A stretch of 64,000 nucleotides of DNA from Liquidambar formosana. Its lineage: Eukaryota; Streptophyta; Magnoliopsida; Saxifragales; Altingiaceae. The stretch lies in NCBI GenBank assembly GCA_039720395.1, contig CM077827.1, positions 18,463,822 to 18,527,821 on the forward strand. The letters run 5' to 3'. Made by a program: the position numbers and the translations under genes. Positions 43,388 to 53,509 of the stretch are shown here, one piece after another. Positions within the stretch are counted from its first letter, which is position 1; each line of letters opens with the position of its first letter. A model generated the notes under the pieces. It had not been told where the DNA came from. It saw only the letters and a list, made by a program, of their open reading frames with translations, and ran no database searches.

Positions 43388-46300
43388 TGTCACACCCCAT
43401 TTTTGCCACCTGTCACCTTAGCTAGGGTTTGTCATTGCATGTGTCTTTTTGTTTCCTTTTTGAGTCTAGTCTTTTGCATTGAGTTTCTAGGGTCCTAAGG
43501 ATGGTGTGTATGAATTTTGGTTCGATTTGGAGTTGATCTTAAGGGTTAATTAGAACTTTTGTGACTTGAGGGGCATAATCGTCTTTTTGGTCACAAACTT
43601 TCCATTTGACCTTGAAATGATCTCCAAGTTGCCAATTGGGGTTCATATGGTTGCATTTGAGGTATTTGTAGGTTCAATTCGATGAATTGAAGGTTCGGGA
43701 TTAGAATGGCTTAACAAGGCTCAGGTTGGCTAAGAGACCTATTTCGGGTTAGCTCGAATTGGCTTATGATTTTCACTCCATGACTACTCATGTGACCTTA
43801 ATTAGTCTTAATTTCATCCCCGAATGTGTTTAGGGAGGTTGAATTTCGAATTAGAAAGCATTCGGTGCGACCCTATGTGCATACCTAAGCTAAGCGATGG
43901 TGAGGCATAGCGGTTAACCACCTTTGTAAAACCCAACCATGCAGCCATGGCTAGGGATTTTTGCCCTAAAATGTCTTAAATTACATTCCTCATCGAAGCA
44001 CGGTCGTTTTGGCTTTCGTTTTGTCAAAATCGGACTCCGTTTGACCCCCGAAACACATTTGGAAGCTGAAAGGGCTCAAATAAGGCAATTGCTGATGGCG
44101 CGCTCGGGTGACCATCTGGGGCCTGGCGGCTAACCGTCCAGCCCAGGTGGTCAGCCGTCCAAGGCCAGGCGGCTAGCCGCCCAGCCCCAGGTGGTCACCC
44201 GAGCCTCTTTCCTTTTTTGAGCTTTGACGCGGCTCCCTCCCTATTTCCTCAGATTTGCTCGCCTCCAGCCGCCATTTAACCCTAATTTCAGCCCTATTTG
44301 ACCTACTTGAGCCCCAAGGTAACCTCTAAGAGCCCTTGGATCAATCCCTAGGGTTTTAATCCCAACCATTGAGGGTTTCCCCTCAATCCCTATAAATACC
44401 CCCTTATACTTCAGCAATGGGGAGGCAATTTCTGAAGTGTGAGGCATGTGTGAGACTTGGAGGCTATGGCAGCCATCCTTAGGGTAGTTTAACCTATATT
44501 TTGAGTGAGAGAGTGAGAGAGAGAGCTTGAAGGAAGGCTGGAGTTTTGCTTGAAGGCTTGAAGGAAGGAATTTCCAGCAGTACAATAAGAGGAGGAGGAC
44601 TCTCTACAGCAGCAAAAGGGGACTTCACCATAGGTATACCTCTTCCCCTTTCTCTCTTTCATTCAAATTAGGGTTTTTGCATAGGATAGCATTATTCCAT
44701 GTTAAAGCTTGTGTTTTTATTGTGTTTTGCTACTTCTATTAGTTAGTATGCATGATTAGGATAGTATTCATGGGCTGTTTAGTATGCTAGGATGCTATTC
44801 CATGTGATTTACTGCATGTTTGGGACTTTAGGGTTTCCTTAGTACTGAAATTGGTTTTCTACATGAAATAACACTTTTGCATATTGAAGCTTGTGTTTTT
44901 ATTATGTTTTGCTACATCTATTAGTTAGTATGCATGATTAGGATAATGTTCATGGGCTGTTTAGTATGCTAGGATGCTGTTCCATGTGATTTAATGCATG
45001 TTTGCAATTCTAGGGTTTCTCTTGTGCTGAAATTAGGTTTTCACTTAGAATAGCTATATTTCATGTGCAAGCTTGTGTTTTTATCATGTGTTGATGCTTC
45101 TATTGATTAATATGCATGATTAGAATGATGTCCACAATGAGTTTTGCATGATTTAGAGTTATTTTATGTGATTTTGAGCACAATTGTGATTCTAGGGTTT
45201 CATTCATCCTTGTATTAGGAAAGTTGCATATAGCATGATAGCTTAGGGTTTTTCTTTGTGTTTTCTTCATAGTTGATATATATATGCTGCATATTTGATA
45301 ACTATGATATTCTTCTGCATTCATAGTAGTGGATTTTAGTGTTTTTTGCATGTCATTGCATGTAGGGTTGAATTAGGGTTTTAGTTAGCTTATGATTCAT
45401 ATTGTTGCATGACTTGGGGTTGATTTTAAACCTTATTTCAATTCTGTCCAGATCTGTTATTTGTCCTTGATATGATATTTTGAGCATGTGTTAGCCCATG
45501 TTTGGGCATGATAATGGCTTGATTTGGAATCTAGCTTGTTTGGTTGGTATTTTTGGTATGTTTTGCATGGAAATTGCAGGTGCATTGACAGGTACAACAG
45601 GTGCAACTACCCCACCAATGTGGGGTGGTTATTTTGGCTATTGTGAGATGAAATCTTACAAATAAGGTAATTACCCTATGCAATAGGGTGGTTACTTTGA
45701 CAGGTTGCTTTTGCTTAAGGTAAGTAGGGTATGAGGGTGCCCCAATTCACCCTTCTTTCCTTTCATTGAAACTTTCCCTTTCTCCCCCCCTAGGGTTATT
45801 TCCTAATATGGGAACATGGCAATCCTTATAGTTTCCTTCCAAAAAAAAAAAAAAACTTTTAAATCAAAGTTTCCATCTATATTAAATTCCATATTTTCTA
45901 AAGATCGTTTGAGAATCATTTATTTTGGAAACCTACCATGTTTTACTTGAAAGGAAACATAGGGTTTACCATAGGCCTTGATTAGGTTATAACCCTATTC
46001 CTTTTCGAACTACGTGGACTTTGATCCATGTATTTCCATACATGGTACGTAGGCGCTCCTTGTGAGGTTCAAGTCCGCCCTAGGATACTAAGTATCCTAG
46101 GTTTTCTCCCCCCTCTTTCTTTTTCTGTTTTTCTTTGATTTACTAGATTGTATGGATGAATGAATGAATGATATGCATGCTGTCTTGTGATGATAATTGT
46201 TGATTTGTGTGTGATTAAGACTTTGATTTAGCCCAATTAAATTAAGAGACCGTTTAGGGCGATATGGGTGCCTATAGGCTTTGCCTAGAACCTTCCCATA

Positions 46301-46554
46301 TCGTAACTTAGCCTCCGAATCCCCGAATTCTCTGGTTTCCAAAAGACTTTTTTGCCTTACCATTTTTAAACATGGAGTCAATCTTTTGTTTTCCTAAAAC
46401 AAAACTGTTTCTAGGGTTTTCCTTGTTTCCTTTAAAAAATAAGGTGGCGACTCCTTTCTTTTTCCAAACCCATTCGTGGGCCCTCTTTTCCTGGGTCCAC
46501 AGATTGGCGACTTTTAAACCCTCCTGTGGGCCTTAACAATTTCTGGGGTTCACA
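43388..46554 (+). repeat. Solo gypsy LTR (type of elements A/F), 3167 bp
   Basis: TGTCACACCCC to GGGGTTCACA with a perfect target duplication GGTTC at 43383-43387 and 46555-46559. No internal sequence, so it arose by LTR-LTR recombination. Contains a GC-rich palindromic module 44103-44203, TATA box 44391-44398, 182-bp-type tandem segment, and the 44-nt hairpin 46260-46303. The last ~65 bp duplicate the LTR end plus the first bases of the PBS. Inserted in the copia integrase. Confidence 0.93.
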
Positions 46555-46900
46555 GGTTCTATTCCTCTTTTCTGACACACCATTAAGTTATGGTGTTCCA
46601 AGAGGTGTCCATTGTGATTGAATGCCCATTTGAACAAGTTGATCTGAAAATTGACCGGTTAAATATTTGCCTCCTTGATCCAATCGAAGAGCTTTAATAC
46701 TTTTACCGGTTTGTTTCTCTACTTCATATCTGAATTCTTTGAACCTTTCAAATATTTCAGACTTGTACTTCATTAAGTATACACACCCAAACCTAGAATG
46801 AATCATTGGTAAAGGTTGTAAAGTAAGAGAAACTTCTACATACATCATTATGTATATCTTGTTCTCTTAGGTTTATTAGCGTTCAATTTAGAACTATCAT
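46555..46900 (-). pseudogene. copia integrase core fragment (right copy)
   Basis: Reads on the minus strand YLMKYKSEIFERFKEFRYEV... through LRLDQGGKYL to QSQWTPLGTP. The segment corresponds to the copia integrase core around the second catalytic Asp; the usual SDRGGEY reads LDQGGKY. It continues at 43387 on the other side of the solo LTR. Confidence 0.85.
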
Positions 46901-47273
46901 ACTCCATAGCAATTCATATTTGCAATAAAGTTTAGAAAATAAAGGCCATCCACATAAACTCCAGAAGTAATGAACTCTTCATTTAATAGAAAACATTTAT
47001 TAAATCAAACTAAAACCTCGTTTAGATAAAACTGAAATAAAATTAATGTTTCTAATAACTTCTGGAATATAAAGATAGCCAACTATTATTTCTAAACTAC
47101 TCCATTAGGTAGAGTCAAGCAACAAGCCCCACAGCTAATGCAGCAACGTTTGCTCCATTCCCCACTTGTAGGGTTGATCCGCCTTTACTCTGCCTTCTGC
47201 TTCCCACTAGATTCTGCATGGAATTCAAAATTCACATCAGAATTAAGTACCCAAGTGGAAGCAGAACTAACAT
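46901..47273 (-). other. Degraded copia internal sequence
   Basis: Lies between integrase and gag remnants of the inverted copia copy. No clear reading frame; AT-rich with a short GC-rich patch at 47130-47240. I see no separate gene. Confidence 0.5.
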
Positions 47274-47626
47274 TTAGTTTAGAGCATGATCCATACATTC
47301 CAAAGGTTGGTTCTTTAGAGTATCCAGATACTCCCGGTAGTTACGTTTCCAGTGCCCATTTTTGCCGCAGTGAAAACAGGTTCCTTTGGCTTTGTTGTTA
47401 CCTTTCTTCTTCCTTCGAGTACTCTTGCCCTTGCCTATGCCCTTGCCCTTGGGCTTGAGCTTAGACTTGGAAGTAGCAGCTTCATTAAATTCAAGCAAGA
47501 ATTCTTTCCCATACAATTCTTGTATGTTGATAAAAATCTCGTAAGCACTTCCCATGGACTCACGTTGCTTCTTAAGCTCGAGACTCATAAATACCATCAT
47601 ATAGCACCTTGCCATGAGATCGTCGT
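47274..47626 (-). pseudogene. copia gag C-terminal part with damaged zinc knuckle (right copy)
   Basis: Minus-strand reading with SAYEIFINIQELYG, a Lys-rich basic segment and CFHCGKNGHWKRNY. This is a CX2CX4HX4C knuckle whose last Cys is Tyr, a single G-to-A change. The N-terminal part continues across solo LTR 47627-50340. An internal part of gag between the MV and knuckle regions is deleted. Confidence 0.82.
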
Positions 47627-50340
47627 TGTCACACCCCATTTTTGTACCACCTTACTAGGGCTCATCATTTCATGCATGTTTTTGTTTTGTTTTTGAGTCT
47701 AGTCACTTGCATTAGGTTTCTAGAGTCACAAGGACAATAGGTATGAATTTTGGTTCAAATTGGAGTTGATCTTGAGGGATAATAAGAGCTTTTGTGACTT
47801 GAGGGGCATAATTGTCTTTTAAGCCCCAAACTTTTCATTTGACCTTGAAATGATCTCCAAATTGTCAATTGGAGTTCATATGAATGCATAAGAGGTATTT
47901 CTAGTGTCAATTTGATAAATCAATGGCTTGGGATTAAAATGGCTCGATGTAGTTCAAGATTGGTTAATTGACCCTTCTTTGGGTTAGCTCTAATTAACTC
48001 ACAATTACCAACCAAATCTTTTCAAATTGACTTTCATTAGTCATCATTTTACTCCCAAAAGTGTTTTATGAAGTTCAATTTTGATATGGAAAGTGTTTGG
48101 TTTGATCCTATGTGCATGCCTATGCTTAGCAAAGGTAGAACATAGTGGTTAACCGCCTTGTTCAAACCTAACCATGCCCCCATGGTTAGAGGTTTTCATC
48201 CTAAAATGTTCAAAAACATATTCCTCATCGAAACACGGTCGTTTTGGCTTTTGTTTCATCAAAATCGGAGTTAATTTGCCCCCTGAAACACTTTTAGAAG
48301 CATTAGGAGTCAAAAATAGGCAAAAATCCGGAGTGGGCTCGGGTGACCACCCAGCCCCGGGCGGCTAGCCGCCTGGGCCCAGGTGGCTAGCCGCCCAGGC
48401 CCTGGTGGTCACCCGAGACCACTTTCCTATTTTCACTCTAACTCCTTGCTGAAGCGGACTCTTGCCTATTTTGACGTATTTGGGCTCTTTTGGACGAGTT
48501 TCCTTCTATATTTTGGTAACTTCTGAGTTACTTAAGCCCCAAGGGGGTCTCTAATAGCCCTTGGATTAATTTTTAGGGTTTTAATCCTAGCCACTGGTTA
48601 ATCCTAATGAAACTCTATAAATACCCCCCTATGCTTCAACACATGGGGAGCCACTTTATGCATTAAAATTAGAGTATTAGAGAGAGAATAAGAGAGAGGG
48701 ACTTGAAGGAGAGCTGGAGTTCTTGCTGTAGCCTTGGAGAACATTGATTCAAGTCATCCATAAGAGCAAGAGGGAGTTCATACAGCAGCAAGGAAGGCCC
48801 TTCCTAAGGTATTCTCCTTCTCTATTCAAGCTTAAACTAGGTTCTCATATGGGTTAGGCTTATCGCATGTTAAAGGTAACTTTTTTATCATGTATTAACA
48901 CTCTAGCTAGTTAATATACATGGAATATCTATTGTTTATCTACTGTTTAGCATGCTTTAGGGCTGTCCTATGTGTTTTTTATGCATAGTTATGGTTCTTG
49001 TGCTCCCGTTGCCCTTGTACTAGGATTAGTGTCATTGCATGTTAGAGTTAGGATTTTCATCATGTTATATTGCTTTAGTTAGTTAATATGCATGATTTAA
49101 TTTCTGTTTAATTTGGTTTTAGCATGACTAAAGTATGTTTTGTATGTCTTTAAGCATATTTGTGAGTTTAGGGCTTTAGAGTCATTGTTTTATGTTAGTT
49201 TTCATATAGCATGATAAAGTAGACTTTTTTATTGATTTTTCTTCGTGTTTGCTGTATATGTCTTGCATATAGAGTAAATATGATGTTTTTGCATGCATGT
49301 TAGTATATTCGAGGGTTTTTATGCATAATATGGTTCTAGGAATATGTTAGGACTTATTATTGTTTGCTGTTTTTGCTGTTAGCATGCTTAGTAGATGATT
49401 TTAGGCCATAATATTATTCTGTCCAGATTTGCATATCATTGTTTTTGCATGGTTTTGAGCACGTGTAAGGGTGCAAATAGGTGTGGTAATTGTCCTATGG
49501 CAAATAGGGCTGCTCATGTCTGAAATGGCTAATGCTTGGAGCTATTGCGCTCAGGTAAGTGGGTATGAAGGTGCCCCAATTCACCTCTCTTCCTTATCCT
49601 TTCTTTTCTCCCTATCTAGGGTTAATTTTTAATATGATCCTATGGTTTAATTAGAGGTTTCCTTCACCAACAAAATTCTGGTTTTTATTAAAGTTTCCAT
49701 TTTGTGGAGTTCTTTCTAAAAACTTTCTATCAATTCTCTTTTGATCAAATAAGGAAACCTAGGGTTTTAACCATAGGTTTATATTAGGTCTTAACCTAAG
49801 TTCCAATCGAACTACGTGGACTTTGATCCATGTATTTCGTTGCATGGTACGTAGGCGCTCTTCGTGAGGCTCAAGTCCGTTCTAGGATCCAAGCATCCTA
49901 GGCTTCTTTTTGTTTTGTTTTGTTTTTCTTTATTTTCTGTTTTTGTGTGCTTACTATGCATGGATGGATGAATGAAATATATGATATGCATGCTGTCTTG
50001 TGATGATATACTTGCTGATTTTTGTATGGAAAAGATCTTGATTTAGCCCAAATGAACTGAGAGACCGAAAGGGTGACATGGGTGCCTATAGGCTTTGCCT
50101 AGAACCTTCCCATGTCATAACTTAGCCTCCGAATCCCCGATTTCTTTGGTTTCCAAAAGATTGGTTTTTGCCTTTCCTTTTTTATGGAGTCATTCAAATT
50201 GTTTTCCTAAAACAAACTGTTTTTAGGGTTTTCCTTGTTTCCTTTAAAAAATGAGGTGGCGACTCCTTTGTGTTTTCAAAACCCACATCCACACAACCTT
50301 TTTCGTCAATCCCTCGTGGGCCCAATTTCCGGGGTTCACA
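47627..50340 (+). repeat. Solo gypsy LTR (type of element D), 2714 bp
   Basis: TGTCACACCCC to GGGGTTCACA with a perfect target duplication GTCGT at 47622-47626 and 50341-50345. GC-rich palindromic module 48338-48417, TATA box 48616-48623, three-way-junction-like fold 49818-49878, 44-nt hairpin 50074-50117. Inserted in copia gag. Confidence 0.93.
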
Positions 50341-50541
50341 GTCGTCCATGCGCTTCTGGTAAGCGTCTTTCTCTTGCTGAGTTGTAGCCTCAGCAGGAGC
50401 AATGGGAAGTGGATTATGAAGTGCATAGGTAAGATTCTTGGAATCCAAAACAATTTTTAGATTCCTAAGCCAATCAAGACAATTTGGTCCAGTCAAACGG
50501 TTGATGTCCAATATTTTGGATAACGGGTTGAGGTGAGCCAT
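50341..50541 (-). pseudogene. copia gag N-terminal part (right copy)
   Basis: 67 codons from ATG at 50541: MAHLNPLSKILDINRLTGPN, then WLRNLKIVLDSKNLTYAL, typical of TNT1-94-like copia gag. Cut at 50346 by the solo LTR. Confidence 0.85.
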
Positions 50542-51223
50542 TTCTATGAACTACATATAAAAATTAAATAGAGAATTAGATTTCATTTTTAATCCATAAT
50601 GATCGGGTCTTTAATCATATGGTACCTCCCACTATTTTATCAAATTCCATACACCCTCTAATGGAATTTGGGAATCTTATTCCTAATGGGGATTGGGGTC
50701 CCACTATGACCTAGAAGCCTCACATGTTAGTTTCTTGACTTCTAACCCACAGTAAGAAGACAATTCTTTGTCTATTGCTTCATAAGCAAGTTCCAATCAT
50801 TTTGCCTCTAGGGTACATACTCCTCACATGTTAGTTTCTTGGAATACTTCCCTAGTTAAGTTAAGCCCATCATTCACACAGGTATGTTTCACCAAATATA
50901 TACCTCACATGTTAGTTTCTTGGTATATACCAGCTTAGGCACCCCATGATATCTACATATGTGATAGTTTCAAGTAATGTCTTTAATATGGGTAGCTCCT
51001 ACATGTCTGCAGCCAGGTACCCACATTAAGGGACGTTAGATAATCCTATAATGATGGAAGGCAATGAAGAATCCATTCCCTAATGTATTCTCCATTTCCA
51101 ACTTAATATTAAAATAGAGGGGTTTTAAGGGTCTCATCAAAATAACTAATCTAACATACATCTCATGCATTTAAATAAGAAATATATAACAACATTATAT
51201 ATATATAATCCACTTATCGATAT
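50542..51223 (-). other. copia leader with several hairpins
   Basis: Untranslated leader upstream of copia gag. A perfect 10-bp inverted repeat with a 10-nt loop is at 50641-50670 (CAAATTCCAT and ATGGAATTTG). Three copies of a constant 17-mer (TCACATGTTAGTTTCTT at 50720, 50824 and 50905) are each flanked by different, mutually complementary arms. A (TA)n stretch is at 51197-51208. It ends where element E starts. Confidence 0.6.
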
Positions 51224-52629
51224 TGTGAGCGCCGCGTACTGAACCACGCCGGCTCGGGAGTACGCCGCTAACCACGGGTGTGATTAGGGCGGAGAGGGAG
51301 TCGCCACCCGGTTGGGCCCCGGGAACCGATTGACCCCTAGCAAGAGGCCCACTCGTCGTTACCAAGAGAATCAAGGTTCGGAGTTAAGGTACGTCGTCGG
51401 GAAGGTGTTAGGCACCCGACAACGCCCGGCTGAATTCGGCCTCCACACGCATTTTGTTGGCTTTAATTAACGAGAAATATCAATTGGGTTCAACCCCTAT
51501 TCATGCGACAGATATCTCAAACAACAATGGCACACAGGATGACATTATGTGAATAAAAATATATAAATAAATAACTAAACAAAAGATAAAATTGGTGCGC
51601 AGAATAAACAGTGGCTGTGAAAGAAGAAGAGGAGAAGGATTTATTGCTGCCTGCAAAAATGGGTTAGCACAGCATCATATATATGCGTACGCACAAACAC
51701 AAGGTGCGTACGCACCTTTAATTTATACGTACGCACATTTCATGGCAGATTCGAAAATAACAGAAACATGCTGAAATTGCACATGCTATTTTACTCCAGA
51801 TTACAGAACCCTAATTGCATGCAAATATCCCATCATGTCATTATTACACCCTAAATCTAACCGTGAATTTATGCACTTTAAACATTACACCGATTAACGT
51901 GCAAAGACATATTTAAATGATACTAAACATGCTAGAACATAATATAAAGTGTAGATCCGGTCATGCAACATTTGATTGAAAGCACTTGAATAAATCTGAA
52001 ATCACGGCATTCAATGGAAAATACGCATGATAGAAAATATACTTGGAGGAATAATTAGTGATTATTCTAACATTCAAAGAACTGAATCATAAAAGATGTT
52101 ACCCTCAGGTTTGGGTGAATCCCAATGAATGCACTAACAAGAATCTCTCCTTCGAGCCTCCGTAATCGCAGCTGCCGCCTTTTGAGTTTTAGGTTAAGAG
52201 TCCTTAGGGTTTTGTGGAGCTTTCAAAGTGGTGGTGGCCAAGGATCCCCCATTTGATGCGGAAGTGGTCCTTTTATAGGTGAAGAATTAGGGTTTCGGGG
52301 TAAGGAACTAGGGTTTCTCTGGTTCTCAGCCGTCACAGGCTGGATGTGCAGTAGGCTCCATCCATATAAGGCAACAGGGGAAATGGGGGGGGAAATTCGA
52401 ATACTGGAATATTAACATGCGTACGCATAAATGTAAGGTGCGTACGCACAAATTAAAGGTGCGTACGCACAAAGGAATGGGCTGGGCTTCTTTGGGCCAG
52501 GCTGCAGCTGCGACCACATCAGCTCTTTGGGGATCACTTGTTAGTCATTTCAAGTTGGGCTACCCTTCATCACCGGGCTTAAAAGGGTGGATTCGAAATA
52601 TTTAGGCGGTACAAAATCGGGTGTTAACA
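51224..52629 (-). repeat. 3' LTR of element E, 1406 bp
   Basis: Inverted: begins TGTGAGCGCCGCG and ends GGGTGTTAACA. TATA-like box CTTTTATA (reverse TATAAAAG) at 52270-52277. TGCGTACGCA-type palindromes near 51683, 51702, 51723, 52417, 52437 and 52458. A hairpin with arms GTCGGG/CCCGAC at 51396-51420 corresponds to the 44-nt hairpin of the other LTRs. Confidence 0.8.
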
Positions 52630-52900
52630 GTTGCCCCTTCTTTCAGCTCTATTCGCAGAGTGAATAGAACTGAAAGACTAGAAACAATCCATTTTGGCCG
52701 GCCGATATTCCAAGTCCTTGGAACAAATGCTGAGATATGCATAAGGTGAGATGAGGTCGAATCAGACAATGAGCCTGCTTTCCTACGTACTCTTTTCAGA
52801 GATCAGACCTAACGTAGTTCTTATGCGTGGTATTGACTTTTCGGGGCACGAGAAAGTCCATAAAAACAGTAATGAGTTGAATTGATGTTGCGGATTAAAT
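52630..52900 (-). promoter_or_regulatory. Polypurine tract and unique 3' internal region (element E)
   Basis: The reverse of GAAAGAAGGGGCAAC abuts the LTR at 52630-52644 and would prime plus-strand synthesis. The remainder to 52900 is unique with no gene seen. Confidence 0.65.
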
Positions 52901-53094
52901 GATTCATGGGCGGAATCGAGAAATTCGCGGGCTGAATTTCTGATAACGGACTATTCACAGGTAGAATCGAGAAATTCGCGGGCTGAATTTCTGATAACGG
53001 ACAATTCGCGGGTGGAATTGAGAAATTCGCGGGCTGAATTTCAGATAACGGACAATTCGCGGGTGGAATTTGAGAAATTCGCGGTCTGAATCTC
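52901..53094. repeat. Small hairpin array of element E, ~52-bp period
   Basis: Eight consecutive inverted repeats with 7-nt loops: GATTC/GAATC around ATGGGCG (52901-52917), then GAAATTC/GAATTTC around GCGGGCT (first at 52920-52940) alternating with CAATTC/GAATTG around GCGGGTG. The arms differ but remain complementary. Confidence 0.8.
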
Positions 53095-53509
53095 TAATCA
53101 TGACTTGATGAGCCGAATTTCGAAATGCGGCACTGAACACTCAAGGTATGGTCGAGTGATTTGTACGTGGCATGGTTCACATGCCTTGAGTGGCAACAGG
53201 GGGCCTGTAACAAAAAGTGCGTACGTATAAAACTAAAGCGCGTACGTAGGACCTAAATACACGTACGCCCAAAGTAAATGTGCGTACGCATATTTACTTG
53301 ATGTCAGAAAATAAAAACAGAACGACGCCGTTTCGCCTGGACTGTTCTTCTTCTCCATGAAACCGACACCCCTCCTCCATTTTCTCCGGAAACCTCTCAC
53401 CCACGATTCTCTCTCTCTCTCTCTCTTCCCTCGCATAAAACCCTACATCCCTCTCTTCTCTCCTATCAAACCTTACTCCTTCTCATCCTTCGATACCCAC
53501 AACAAAGGA
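53095..53509 (+). promoter_or_regulatory. Upstream flank of the PMD gene in element E
   Basis: Contains four GTACGC-type palindromes at about 53218-53292, a CT-rich run at 53409-53428 and no recognised gene before the ATG at 53510. A clear TATA box is not obvious. Confidence 0.45.

Larger units (their letters stand above)
40320..51223 (-). mobile_element. Decayed Ty1/copia element (right copy), split by two solo LTRs
   Basis: Inverted element: 3' LTR 40320-42019; internal pieces 42020-43387, 46555-47626 and 50341-51223. Reading on the minus strand from high coordinate: leader, gag start at 50541, zinc knuckle, integrase core, RT/RNase H. Much of the internal region (protease, most of RT) is deleted: only about 3.3 kb remains. 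The two interruptions are gypsy solo LTRs with perfect target duplications. Element E begins at 51224, so the 5' LTR is not in the window. Confidence 0.85.
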
